Source: Spirochaetota bacterium
GTDB lineage: Bacteria > Spirochaetota > B62-G9 > DRHN01
Reading direction: 5' to 3'
Length of the DNA stretch: 49,755 bases
Assembly (NCBI GenBank): GCA_020342115.1
Contig: CP070841.1
Span: forward strand, 39,427 to 89,181
Within the stretch, counting starts at the first letter, position 1. The number at the start of each line of letters is the position of its first letter. Positions 23,379 to 32,483 of this stretch are shown here, one piece after another. Made by a program: the position numbers and the translations under genes. The notes below the pieces were generated by a model. It did not search any database. It was not told where the DNA came from and worked only from the letters and a program-made list of their open reading frames with translations.

Positions 23379-25877
23379 TCAGCGAAGTTCCCAGCCATGC
23401 TCCCTTATATTCTTTGCGATAGCTTCATGGATCGTGTTTGCCTCTTTTTCTGTGATGGTTCTGTCCCTTTTTCTGTAGCATATGTTAAAGGCAAGATTCT
23501 TTTTTCCCTCTTTGAGTGATTTACCTCTGTAAATATCGAAAAGCTCAACCTTTTCAATAAGATCTGATTTGTAAGAACTTATAAAATCTCGAACTTCTTT
23601 TACAGATACAGTCTCATCAACAACACACGCAAGCGCAAGGACTACTTCAGGATACTTTGGAAGCTTTCTATAGCGCGTCCTTCCCATCTCCTTCTTCACG
23701 AGTTCATCAAGAATTGAAAGATCCAGCTCGAATACAGCTGCCCTATAGTTATGAAAATCAATTCCAATTGCTCTCAGAAGCTTTGGATTGAGCTCGGTAA
23801 CAGCTCCAATGCAGGTATTCCCCGAAACGATTAGTGCGCTACGGCCTGGATGGTAAGAGCCAGGGTCTCCTAAACTCTCAATGCATATGGATTTATTTTT
23901 TACCTTTGAAAAATCAACCGGAGTAAATTCCATTCCTGAAAGATCTAATCTCAAAAAGAGACTCTCGAGCCTTCCCTTAGCATGGAAAAAGACAGGGGTA
24001 TCGCTTACCTCTCTAAACATAATTGCAGCCACGGTCTTTCTCTCTAATGGCAGTTTCTTCCTTGAAACCCTCGGTTCAGTATTTGAACCTATTGTTTCAA
24101 ATACTGAACCGATCTCAAATACGTTTAATTCATTCATATAAGCAAGGTTCTTATCAATGATAGAGAATAATCCTGGAATTAGGCTTTTCCTCATCTTTGA
24201 CAGACTCGAGCTTACCGGATTCTTCAATTTCACAAACTGTTCAGAGTCTTTATAAAACAAATCAAGAATCGCATCATCTTGAAAGGAATATGTAAAAACC
24301 TCCGTAAAACCAAGCTCTTCTGAAAAAACAGCTTTCAATCTTCTTATAAGAAATAAAAGCCTGTCCCTGCGGACAGGAACACTCTCGATATTAGGCAAAA
24401 CAGGAACTATATTATTGTATCCGTATATTCTACCTATCTCTTCTACAAGATCCTGTTGTATTGATACATCTTTTGTGGCCCTGAAAGTCGGTACTGTTAC
24501 CCTGAGGTTCTTCCGATCCACCTCCTCTACTTTAAAGTGCAGTGATCGAAGTATATTCACCGCCTTTTTCGGAGCAATTTCCATACCTATCAACGTGGAA
24601 ACCCAGTCAATATTCAAAGGTATTACCACCTTTTTTCTCTTGTGGGGGTAGACATCAGCCATTCGGGATACGATCTCTGCGCCTGGAAGGAGTTTTTGAA
24701 TATGTGACACACAGCCTGTAATACCACTTGCGGTAAGCTCAGGATCGATGCTTTTTTCGAACCGGTTCGATGCTTCTGTACGCAAACCAAGACCAGTAGC
24801 CGTTCTCCTCACACTCACTGCATTGAAGTTTGCAGCTTCAATGATTATCCTTTCAGTTTCCTCTCCTATCTCAGAATCCTGGCCTCCCATTACTCCTGCA
24901 ATTGCAACCGCATGTTTCGGATCTGCAATCATTAAATTGGTTGAGGCCATTTTTCTCTCTACACCATCGAGTGTTGTGCATGTCTCACCCTTCAATGCTC
25001 GTCTCACAACAATATGCTGTTTATAGATTTTATCAGCATCAAAAGCATGTATGGGCTGCCCTGTTTCCAGCATCACATAGTTTGTTACATCCACAATGTT
25101 GTTTATTGGTCGAATATCAAGTGTATGAAGCCTTCTCCTGATCCAGTATGGAGATTTTTCAATCCTGATTCCCGAGAGCATGATTGCTGAATAGCGTGAG
25201 CATAAATCAGAATCTTTAATATCCACCTCGAGCAGCTGTGTTCCCCTGGAACTGATTACTTTCTCAAATTGTTGTTTTGGATAGAGCGGTCTTACTGCTT
25301 TTCCGAAAATAGCACCAAGCTCCCTTGCAAAACCGTAGTGTCCCCAAAGGTCTGGGCGATTCGTGATACTCTTATTGTCAATCTCGATTATATAATCCTT
25401 TGTTGGAAAAACTGAACTGAGTCGTTCTCCTGGAACAAGCTTCTTTTGGATTATCCCTTCCTCATTGAGAAGCCATAGCCCTGAATGATCTTCACTCGCC
25501 CCGATCTCCATTTCAGAGCACACAATCCCGAAAGACTCCTTTCCCCTGAGCTTTGCCTTTTTTACACGTACACCATTGGGCAATTGAGTCCCTATGAGTG
25601 CCACCGGAACATACGTTTCCTCTCTCGTATTTGGAGCTCCACTTACGATATCAAGAATCTCCTTGCCTACATCAATCTTTGTCAGCCAGAGTTTATCCGC
25701 TTCCGGGTGCGGCTCGACCTGCAGGATTTTTCCGATGACAACACCTTCAAGCTCATCTCCAATCTCTTTCACATCCTCAATCTCTGCTGTGGACATCGTA
25801 AGCCGATCCTCCACATCAAAGGGATCGATGTCACTGAGATCGAGCCATTGTGAGAGTAATAAATAACTTAGCTTCAT
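23379..25877 (-). CDS. pheT: Phenylalanine-tRNA ligase beta subunit
   Basis: An 832-residue subunit of the alpha2-beta2 PheRS. In order: tRNA-binding (EMAP-like) domain with VVIGKILQVEPHPEADKLWL near residue 45; B3/B4 domain, the editing site region, with PINNIVDVTNYVMLETGQPIHAFD; B5 domain; catalytic-like core; and the C-terminal ferredoxin-fold anticodon-binding domain (RYRKLPKYPEVVLALA ... SLKEGKKNLAFNICYRKRDRT). Length is close to the usual 800. pheS is not in the window on either side, so alpha is encoded elsewhere. A 17-bp perfect palindrome (24071-24112) is read in frame just after the conserved FEIGSVFE. Confidence 0.97.
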   Translation of the reverse strand: MKLSYLLLSQWLDLSDIDPFDVEDRLTMSTAEIEDVKEIGDELEGVVIGKILQVEPHPEADKLWLTKIDVGKEILDIVSGAPNTREETYVPVALIGTQLPNGVRVKKAKLRGKESFGIVCSEMEIGASEDHSGLWLLNEEGIIQKKLVPGERLSSVFPTKDYIIEIDNKSITNRPDLWGHYGFARELGAIFGKAVRPLYPKQQFEKVISSRGTQLLEVDIKDSDLCSRYSAIMLSGIRIEKSPYWIRRRLHTLDIRPINNIVDVTNYVMLETGQPIHAFDADKIYKQHIVVRRALKGETCTTLDGVERKMASTNLMIADPKHAVAIAGVMGGQDSEIGEETERIIIEAANFNAVSVRRTATGLGLRTEASNRFEKSIDPELTASGITGCVSHIQKLLPGAEIVSRMADVYPHKRKKVVIPLNIDWVSTLIGMEIAPKKAVNILRSLHFKVEEVDRKNLRVTVPTFRATKDVSIQQDLVEEIGRIYGYNNIVPVLPNIESVPVRRDRLLFLIRRLKAVFSEELGFTEVFTYSFQDDAILDLFYKDSEQFVKLKNPVSSSLSKMRKSLIPGLFSIIDKNLAYMNELNVFEIGSVFETIGSNTEPRVSRKKLPLERKTVAAIMFREVSDTPVFFHAKGRLESLFLRLDLSGMEFTPVDFSKVKNKSICIESLGDPGSYHPGRSALIVSGNTCIGAVTELNPKLLRAIGIDFHNYRAAVFELDLSILDELVKKEMGRTRYRKLPKYPEVVLALACVVDETVSVKEVRDFISSYKSDLIEKVELFDIYRGKSLKEGKKNLAFNICYRKRDRTITEKEANTIHEAIAKNIREHGWELR
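24071..24112. repeat. Perfect 17-bp palindrome inside pheT
   Basis: Arms TCGGTTCAGTATTTGAA (24071-24087) and its exact complement (24096-24112) flank an 8-nt loop. On the coding strand the first arm encodes the conserved IGSVFE and the second arm the following GSNTEPR, so the downstream half looks like an inverted copy of the conserved upstream half. Confidence 0.85.
24360..24377. repeat. Short perfect hairpin inside pheT
   Basis: CCTGTCC and GGACAGG pair over 7 bp around CTGC, within pheT (coding VPVRRDR). Short enough to be chance, but listed because of the longer palindrome nearby. Confidence 0.4.
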
Positions 25878-25945
25878 AACTCTTTGACCTGTTTAAAGAT
25901 ATAAAATCCAAATCTATATAACATAAGAATGACAATCAAGAAGAT

Positions 25946-27592
25946 TCAGTGTGGCTCGAACATGTTTCCCGGGGTCAGGATCCCCTTCGGATCCAGAACA
26001 TGTTTTATGGTTTTCATCATCTGGATTTCATTACGAGTATAAAGAAGGGCGAGGTATTCCCTTTTCAGTTTTCCAATACCATGCTCTGCAGAGACGGTTC
26101 CTCCGAGAGACACTGCCTTCCTGGCAAACATACCGTAGAGCTTTTTAGCTCTCTCGAGCTCGGTATGGCTGTCGGGAATCATGTTCACATGAAGATGATT
26201 GTTCCCAATATGTCCGAATATCACGTACCGAAGACTTTCTCCGTCCAGAGTCTCTCTGTAAAAATCGACCATTTCAGCAAGATGTGAATCAGGAACTGCC
26301 ATATCGGTTCCGACTTTGTGTATTCGAGGATCCATTCTTTTATTCTGAGCTATTATCTTATTTATAGTCTCAGGAAGACTGTGTCTAAAGCTTTTTAATC
26401 GAAGGAGATCTCGTTTGCTGATCGCTCCCCAAGAAACAGCCGGGTCCCCTCCTGACTTTTCAATAAGCATCTGCCACTTTTTGATACTTTCATTCATATC
26501 ATCCTTCTTCTCCCCACGCCACCCGGCACTCTCAAAGTACACAGCGTATACATTGATTTTCGTATTATCCGATATTCCTGAGATATAAGGAATTTCGGGA
26601 ATCTCTGAGGTAGGGCCCTGTATTTTTCTCGTCTCATCGAGAAGCAAGAGAGAACCTGAATCAAAATACTCGAGGGCAAGCGGTTTTTGATCACCATTTC
26701 TGGCATTAATGACAAAATCGACTGCATGTTTCTCACTATTGAAAAACCCAACTCCCCCGATGTATGAAACCGGCTCCGGGATGAGAACTATGGTGACATT
26801 GACTATTATACCCAAAATCCCCTCGCTTCCGATAAAGAGATCGATTATGTCCATTCCTCTTTTTGAGAAAAGACCGGCGGAATGCTTGGTCTCGGGTATA
26901 GTATACCCTGGAAATGGCAGTCGAATCGGTGTACCCCCTTCTCTCCTTATAGAAAAGTATCCGTTATTTTCTTTTACCTCACCACGCCTGATTCTTAAAA
27001 GCTCGCCGCTAGTGAGAACAACCTCCATTCCCACCACCCATCTTCTTGTTGGACCATAGTAAAAAGTCCTCGCACCGGATGCATTAGTGGCAACTGTTCC
27101 ACCGAGCATTGCCGTTGTTTCGGTGGGATCAGGTGGATAGAGAAACGTTTGACTGCTTTCGATGAAACGCTCCATTGAGCTTCCTTCGATACCTAGTTCT
27201 CTACTTCTAACCTTTGTCACAAGTTCGCTCAGTCTCAGTCCGCTTTCAACCTTCAGCTCGAAACTACCGGACTTGCTAGAAAGCGTGAGAATGCGTTTCA
27301 TCTTTTCAAGAGAAAGCAACCACCCTCCTTCAGCTACAGCCCCAGCACATATACCTGTTCTTCCACCCGAGATAGTAATGAATTTCCCCCTTTTTTGAGC
27401 TTCTCTGACTATGTAAGACACATGCTTGATGTTTTCCGGAAAAAAGAGCTTTTCAACACCAGATCCGAATGTATTTGACTCATCCTTGAGGTAATCTGAA
27501 TATTCCTCTCGTATACGGCTTTCGCCATCAACAATTCCCATGCCGTCACTGTGTGCGTTTATGTTGTAAATCCCGGTTGGATAATCCCCCAC
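25946..27592 (-). CDS. FAD-linked 2-hydroxyacid (lactate/glycolate) dehydrogenase, GlcD type
   Basis: A 548-residue flavoprotein of the PCMH/VAO fold. The FAD-binding part has ISGGRTGICAGA (about 74-85) and PPDPTETTAMLGGTVATNASG; the C-terminal FAD-oxidase domain has GHIGNNHLHVN and SAEHGIGKLKREYL, both standard for GlcD and D-lactate dehydrogenases. The start is a GTG 1 nt after the etfA stop, so translation is coupled. In the order etfB-etfA-glcD it matches the lactate dehydrogenase/Etf complexes of anaerobes, in which lactate oxidation to pyruvate is driven by flavin-based electron confurcation. Substrate is inferred; other 2-hydroxyacids are possible. Confidence 0.88.
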   Translation of the reverse strand: MGDYPTGIYNINAHSDGMGIVDGESRIREEYSDYLKDESNTFGSGVEKLFFPENIKHVSYIVREAQKRGKFITISGGRTGICAGAVAEGGWLLSLEKMKRILTLSSKSGSFELKVESGLRLSELVTKVRSRELGIEGSSMERFIESSQTFLYPPDPTETTAMLGGTVATNASGARTFYYGPTRRWVVGMEVVLTSGELLRIRRGEVKENNGYFSIRREGGTPIRLPFPGYTIPETKHSAGLFSKRGMDIIDLFIGSEGILGIIVNVTIVLIPEPVSYIGGVGFFNSEKHAVDFVINARNGDQKPLALEYFDSGSLLLLDETRKIQGPTSEIPEIPYISGISDNTKINVYAVYFESAGWRGEKKDDMNESIKKWQMLIEKSGGDPAVSWGAISKRDLLRLKSFRHSLPETINKIIAQNKRMDPRIHKVGTDMAVPDSHLAEMVDFYRETLDGESLRYVIFGHIGNNHLHVNMIPDSHTELERAKKLYGMFARKAVSLGGTVSAEHGIGKLKREYLALLYTRNEIQMMKTIKHVLDPKGILTPGNMFEPH

Positions 27593-27593
27593 T

Positions 27594-28580
27594 TTATTTT
27601 AACCTCTCAATGATCTTCGGTAATATCTCATACAGATCACCAACAATCCCATAATCGGCAATCTCAAATATAGGAGCGTCAGGATCCTCATTGATAGCGA
27701 TGATAGTCTCGGATCCCTTCATGCCGGCAAGATGCTGTATTGCCCCTGATATTCCACACGCTATGTAAAGCCTTGGATTAACCGTATGGCCTGTTTGACC
27801 GACCTGATGAGAATTGCTTATCCATCCAAGATCCACTGCTCCTCTGGATGCTCCAACAACGCCGTTAAGTTTGTGTGCAAGTTTTTCAAGTAACCCGAAT
27901 CCTGCACTTGCTCCCAATCCTCTCCCCCCTGATACTACCACCTCTGATTCTGTGATGTCGAACTTTTCTTTCTCTATTACTGTTTCCAGCACCTTGAGAG
28001 GTGATATCCCGCTCACATTATAATGACGCTTTTCGATCTCTATTTTACAGGCTCTCCTTACCATGTCCATCCCGAAGACATGAGGCCGAACCGTTGCCAT
28101 CTGAGGTCTCTTGACAGCACACTCAATAGTCGCAAGAATGTTCCCCCCAAATGCAGGTCTTGTCTGCAGAAGGATATTTCTCTCGGGATCGACTTCGAGT
28201 TCTGTACAATCAGCAGTGAGCCCGGTTCCTAACTTTACCGCAAGAAGCGGCATAACGCTCCTGCCAAGAAATGTTGCTCCTGCAAGCAGAATCGAAGGTT
28301 TACTTTCCTTCACTGCAGCATAGAGCAGCTCTGCGATCTCTATATAGTCATAAGAGCCATGCGAAGCCTCTTCTTCCCCGAATAGAGAGATGACCTTCTC
28401 TGCTCCATAAGAGGAGAGCATATCTCTCTGTGAAACTTTCAGTTTCCCAATACAGGCAGCAATTACACTCCCTGAAAGGTGCTCGTTGAGCAGGCAACCC
28501 TTAGCAAGAAGCTCGAACACCACCGGATTAATCTCTTCCTCTCTTTTCTCAACAAAAACCCATAAATCCCCTGTACTCAT
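27594..28580 (-). CDS. etfA: Electron transfer flavoprotein alpha subunit
   Basis: A 328-residue EtfA. The C-terminal FAD-binding domain is clear: VSGGRGLGASAGFGLLEKLA, SRGAVDLGWISNSHQVGQTG and PRLYIACGISGAIQHLAGM. The N-terminal domain is shortened and ordinary; there is no ferredoxin-like extension with Cys motifs, unlike some Lct EtfA proteins. The ATG follows etfB by 6 nt with AGGAG upstream. Together with EtfB it carries two flavins and passes electrons between the GlcD-type dehydrogenase and NAD/ferredoxin or a quinone pathway. Confidence 0.93.
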   Translation of the reverse strand: MSTGDLWVFVEKREEEINPVVFELLAKGCLLNEHLSGSVIAACIGKLKVSQRDMLSSYGAEKVISLFGEEEASHGSYDYIEIAELLYAAVKESKPSILLAGATFLGRSVMPLLAVKLGTGLTADCTELEVDPERNILLQTRPAFGGNILATIECAVKRPQMATVRPHVFGMDMVRRACKIEIEKRHYNVSGISPLKVLETVIEKEKFDITESEVVVSGGRGLGASAGFGLLEKLAHKLNGVVGASRGAVDLGWISNSHQVGQTGHTVNPRLYIACGISGAIQHLAGMKGSETIIAINEDPDAPIFEIADYGIVGDLYEILPKIIERLK

Positions 28581-28586
28581 ACCAAG

Positions 28587-29384
28587 CTATCTCCTGTACA
28601 GGCCTTTGTGCTTCAGCACATCGATAAATTCAGCACTCATCTGTTCGAGATTTCCCTCAATGTAGCTTGTACTTCCCTTCCCTTCAGGTGAAAATATTTT
28701 CTTTACTCGTGTTGGTGAGCCTTTCAATCCGCATCTCTTGATATCGGCTCCTATATCATCCGGACCCAGCCTCACTACATTCCTTTCAAAGGAGCTCACA
28801 ATACCATCAATAGTAGGAATCCTAAGCCTTTGCCTCGCCTTTACCACTGTAAGTACAGAAGGTATTGGTGCCTTGATAACCTGCTTTCCATTATCAATCA
28901 TTCGCTCTACAACAACTGATCGCTTTTCGACTTTTATTACATCAGACACAAAGGTGACAACAGGTAAGTCCAGATATGCTGAAACCTCCGGCCCCACCTG
29001 TGCAGTATCACCGTCTATGGCCTGTTTGCCAAAGAGCAAAAGATCATACTTCCCTATAGTTTTTATTGCCCTACTTATGGTATATGAGGTTGCAAGTGTA
29101 TCAGCACCTGCAAAATCACCCTTTGTAAGAAGATATGCCTTCTCTGCTCCTAATGTGAGCGAATCTCGTAATATACATTCCGCATCAGGTATCCCCATAC
29201 TCAGCACAGTAATCCTGCCGCCTACTGCCTCTTTAATCTCAAGTGCAAGCTCGAGTGCACTTTCGTCAAAGGGATTCATTATACTTGGAACTCCCTTTCT
29301 TATGAGAGTTCCTCTTTCAGGATCTATTTTAACCTTCTGTGTGTCTGGAACCTGCTTCATGCATACGAGTATCTCAAGCCCCAC
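28587..29384 (-). CDS. etfB: Electron transfer flavoprotein beta subunit
   Basis: A 265-residue EtfB. The start CMKQVPDTQKVKID and the MNPFDESALELALEIKE helix are standard. Residues 119-131 read GKQAIDGDTAQVG: the DGDTAQVG form is the one found in flavin-based bifurcating Etfs that bind a second FAD, whereas classical AMP-binding EtfB proteins have a DDDxNQT-type sequence there (knowledge of the family, from memory). The start is a GTG with GGAGG 6 nt upstream. It is the first gene of the etfB-etfA-glcD operon, divergent from the thioesterase gene at 29585. Confidence 0.93.
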   Translation of the reverse strand: MGLEILVCMKQVPDTQKVKIDPERGTLIRKGVPSIMNPFDESALELALEIKEAVGGRITVLSMGIPDAECILRDSLTLGAEKAYLLTKGDFAGADTLATSYTISRAIKTIGKYDLLLFGKQAIDGDTAQVGPEVSAYLDLPVVTFVSDVIKVEKRSVVVERMIDNGKQVIKAPIPSVLTVVKARQRLRIPTIDGIVSSFERNVVRLGPDDIGADIKRCGLKGSPTRVKKIFSPEGKGSTSYIEGNLEQMSAEFIDVLKHKGLYRR

Positions 29385-29584
29385 TTATATCCTCCATCGG
29401 TATTCCACAATTAAAATAACCATACTTTCGAAGATCAACCAATGATTTGTACCTCGCTCATGGAAAACATGCAGTTAATTCCATTGCACTACCATGGAGA
29501 AATCAAAAGGCCTATACTGGAGAAAAGTATTGTCTTATTGTTATTTGTGCTGTATCTTGATCCATCAAAAAACCCGGAGAAAAT

Positions 29585-30010
29585 ATGAACCAGGAGACCA
29601 CCTTACAAAGAATAAAAGAGCTCATTGATAATGGCGACATGCTTCTCAAGCTCTTCAATATGGAGGTCACAGAATACAACGAGGGCATTGCCTCGGTTCG
29701 TATGAAAGTGAGAGACTCACATCTCAATGCGGCTAACATCTGTCATGGTGGAGTGGTCTTTTCCCTGGCTGATGTCGCTTTTGCATTAGCTTCGAACAGC
29801 TACGGCAATGTCGCTCTCGCCCTTGATATGAGTATAAGCTATTTGAAGGCTGTGCGCTCAGGTACAATACTCACTGCACGCTGCAGCGAGTGTAAGCGTA
29901 GCAGGCGTATAGGAACCTACCTCATAGAGGTGAAGGATGCATCTGGAGATCTCGTGGCTCTTCTCAAAGCAACTGCATTTATAAAGGAAACCCCCCACTT
30001 TAACGATTAA
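29585..30010 (+). CDS. Hotdog-fold thioesterase, PaaI family
   Basis: A 141-residue single hotdog domain. NICHGGVVFSLADVAFALASNSYG contains the family's HGG-x(6)-D active-site pattern, and the following strands (ALDMSISYLKAVRSG) fit PaaI. These enzymes hydrolyse acyl-CoA thioesters, often phenylacetyl-CoA or medium-chain acyl-CoA; the substrate here is unknown. It is transcribed away from etfB with a 200-nt intergenic gap that must contain both promoters. Weak ribosome-binding site (GGAG before AAAAT). Confidence 0.85.
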   Translation: MNQETTLQRIKELIDNGDMLLKLFNMEVTEYNEGIASVRMKVRDSHLNAANICHGGVVFSLADVAFALASNSYGNVALALDMSISYLKAVRSGTILTARCSECKRSRRIGTYLIEVKDASGDLVALLKATAFIKETPHFND

Positions 30011-30151
30011 ATAGTAGATGAATAACACTTACTAATTAGCAATTAGCCTAATGTCAGACTTAAATGGATCGATATTTCAAATAGAGCCACTGAATCACGG
30101 GTATGAAAACTATCCGGTTTATTGTACCTCGCATAATGCAAGGAGAAGTCC

Positions 30152-32383
30152 TTGAATAAAGTCATAATGATTATTGGGGCAGGAATTCTTCAGGTCCCTG
30201 CAATAAAGATAGCAAGAGAGATGGGCCTCTTGACTCTCGTCACAGACTACAATCCAACCGCATATGGAATGAAATTTGCCGATTTTCCTGTTGTTATGAG
30301 CACTCGTGATGTGGATGGAACTGTGAGGATAGCCAAGCAATTTGTGAAACAACGGAGGATCGATGGTGTCATTACTGTAGGAACAGATGCATCTCTCACT
30401 GTAGCAGCGGTCCAGCATGCCCTCGATCTCCCCGGCAACCGTATCGATGTAGCAGAAGCAACAACCCACAAGATCAAGATGCGACAGAGGCTTGAGGATA
30501 ACGGGATACCTCAACCTGTTTTCTTTGCCTGCTGGACCTATGATGATGTTGTCAGCAGCGGAAAGAAGATCGGGTTTCCTTTTGTGATAAAACCTGTAGA
30601 CAATATGGGAGCCAGAGGGGTTATGCGGGTCAATAAACCTGAGGTCATCCGTTTTGCCTATGAGCGTGCAAAGAATGCATCGCCGCGAGGGGAGATAATC
30701 ACAGAAGGATTCATGGACGGTCCAGAGCTGAGTATAGATGCTCTTGTCTGGGATGGCGAAATATACGTTAGAGGGGTTGCTGATCGAATTATAGAGTTTC
30801 CTCCTTATTTTGTAGAGACAGGCCACATCATGCCCACCGAACTTCCCGAAGCTCAAGTCAAGGAAGCCTTATCTGTTTTTAAGAACGGTGTCCATGCACT
30901 CGGCATCGAAACAGGTGCAGCAAAGGGGGATATTAAGATTACATCTGATGGCGCTAAAGTGGGAGAAATCGCCTCTCGTCTCTCGGGCGGTTTTATGTCC
31001 GCATACACATATCCATACTCATCAGGGGTGAACCTGATAAAGGCAGCTCTCAACATCGCCATGGGTGAACTTCCCGGAGATATTTCCGAAAAATATCAGC
31101 GTGTGTCAGTGGAACGCGCCATAATTCCCGGAAGTGGTATTGTAAGAGAGATAGAGGGAGTTGCTGAAGCCCTCTCGATAAAGAATGTAAAGAATGTCTT
31201 TGTCACCTGTGATAAAGGAGATACTGTTCATATTCCGACAAACAATGTTGAAAAGTGTGGAAATGTCATCGCAGTTGCTGATACCCGTGAGGAAGCTCTC
31301 AGGGATGCTAATCTTGGTATTAAACTTGTGAGGATCACTCTTGGAGATGAGGGTGAACTTAATGAGGGGCTTCTTAGAAAAGAGGCTCTGGGAAAGCTCG
31401 GCGGTATCTGCTCGGTGTGCAGAACATGTGATGGAAAAGAGTGTGCCGGCTGGATTCCCGGAATCGGTTCAAAGGGGGCTGGAGAAGGATTTTTTAGGAA
31501 TATACAGATCCTGCGAAATTTCGTCATCGTACCTGATCTTTTAAAAAGAATAGACAATACCAACACCGGAAGCAACATTTTCGGTATTCCTCTCGACCTT
31601 CCCATGCTTCCTGCACCTATTTCCAACATAAGAAGGAATCTTCGAGGTCTTTATTCAGAGAAGGAATACAACCGAATACTGCTTCAGGGAGCAAAACGAT
31701 CCGGAACCATAGGCTGTATCTCCCAGATGGAGTATGAGGAAGAGGTGAATGATATTGATTACCTGATAAACCCTATCAAAGACGCCTATGGTCATGGGAT
31801 ACCTTTTTTCGATCCCTATTGTGGAGAAAACACCACTTTGAAAAACATCGAAAAGGCATTCCAGGCGGGTGTAAAGGTTTGCGGGCTTACCCTTGATCTC
31901 AAAGACAGTCCAGGAGCGACACTAATAGATGAATATTGGCTTAGTGATATCATCAAAAAGGCCCCTGTCCCTGTTATTATAAAGGGAGTTCTCACAACTG
32001 ATAATGTTGTGAAGGCAATGGATGCGGGTGCCAAGGGAATAGTCTTATCTAATCGAGGAGGGAGAATCCTCTCGAGCCTTCCATCTGGAATCGAAGTGGT
32101 AAAAGATGTTAGGAGTAGCTGCGGTAATAACCTTCTGATAATTGTTGATGGCGGTATCAGGAACGGAGAGGATATGTTCAAAGCGCTCTCACAGGGTGCA
32201 GATCTTGTGATGATCGGAAGACCGATCTTTATCGCTCTTGCTGCAAAAGAAGAGGAGGGAGTTTCCTTCTATATAGACAAGATTAAAAGAGATTTTATAA
32301 CCACAATGCTTGTGTCAGGCGCAAAGACTGTAAAGGATATTACTCCGCAAATGACTCAGCACAGTATCCTCCCACTTTATTAA
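30152..32383 (+). CDS. ATP-grasp ligase fused to an FMN-dependent 2-hydroxyacid-dehydrogenase-like domain
   Basis: A 743-residue fusion. Residues 1-400: a carbamoyl-phosphate-synthase/PurK-like ATP-grasp enzyme (IIGAGILQVPAIKIAREM pre-ATP-grasp domain; FPFVIKPVDNMGARGVM; ETGAAKGDIKIT; GEIASRLSGG). Residues about 425-743: a TIM barrel of the FMN-dependent alpha-hydroxyacid dehydrogenase family, opening with the Cys cluster CSVCRTCDGKEC, as in many anaerobe members, then VDGGIRNGEDMFKALSQGADLVMIGRP at the phosphate site. The usual catalytic SNHGGR is SNRGGR here (Arg635, codon CGA), so simple alpha-hydroxyacid oxidation is doubtful. Start is TTG with AGGAGA 5 nt upstream. Substrates unknown. 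Confidence 0.85.
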   Translation: MNKVIMIIGAGILQVPAIKIAREMGLLTLVTDYNPTAYGMKFADFPVVMSTRDVDGTVRIAKQFVKQRRIDGVITVGTDASLTVAAVQHALDLPGNRIDVAEATTHKIKMRQRLEDNGIPQPVFFACWTYDDVVSSGKKIGFPFVIKPVDNMGARGVMRVNKPEVIRFAYERAKNASPRGEIITEGFMDGPELSIDALVWDGEIYVRGVADRIIEFPPYFVETGHIMPTELPEAQVKEALSVFKNGVHALGIETGAAKGDIKITSDGAKVGEIASRLSGGFMSAYTYPYSSGVNLIKAALNIAMGELPGDISEKYQRVSVERAIIPGSGIVREIEGVAEALSIKNVKNVFVTCDKGDTVHIPTNNVEKCGNVIAVADTREEALRDANLGIKLVRITLGDEGELNEGLLRKEALGKLGGICSVCRTCDGKECAGWIPGIGSKGAGEGFFRNIQILRNFVIVPDLLKRIDNTNTGSNIFGIPLDLPMLPAPISNIRRNLRGLYSEKEYNRILLQGAKRSGTIGCISQMEYEEEVNDIDYLINPIKDAYGHGIPFFDPYCGENTTLKNIEKAFQAGVKVCGLTLDLKDSPGATLIDEYWLSDIIKKAPVPVIIKGVLTTDNVVKAMDAGAKGIVLSNRGGRILSSLPSGIEVVKDVRSSCGNNLLIIVDGGIRNGEDMFKALSQGADLVMIGRPIFIALAAKEEEGVSFYIDKIKRDFITTMLVSGAKTVKDITPQMTQHSILPLY

Positions 32384-32468
32384 CAAAACAAACCACCTTA
32401 TCAATCCACCATTTTATCCCTTTCCCAAAAAAGAGATTAGTAATATTTTACCTTCAGACCAAACTTCT

Positions 32469-32474
32469 TATACT
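32469..32474 (+). promoter_or_regulatory. Possible -10 element of mnmE
   Basis: TATACT lies only 9 nt before the mnmE ATG, which lacks a Shine-Dalgarno. If used, the mRNA would be almost leaderless. The -35 at 17-nt spacing is poor, so this is tentative. Confidence 0.3.
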
Positions 32475-32483
32475 ATTGAACAA

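Noticed and set aside
28738-29445. 235-codon plus-strand frame opposite etfB
   Set aside because: It is antisense to a clear etfB, Ser/Thr-rich without motifs, and typical of a shadow frame.
30119-30856. 245-codon minus-strand frame opposite the ATP-grasp domain
   Set aside because: Antisense to a strongly conserved gene; its translation has no recognisable motif.
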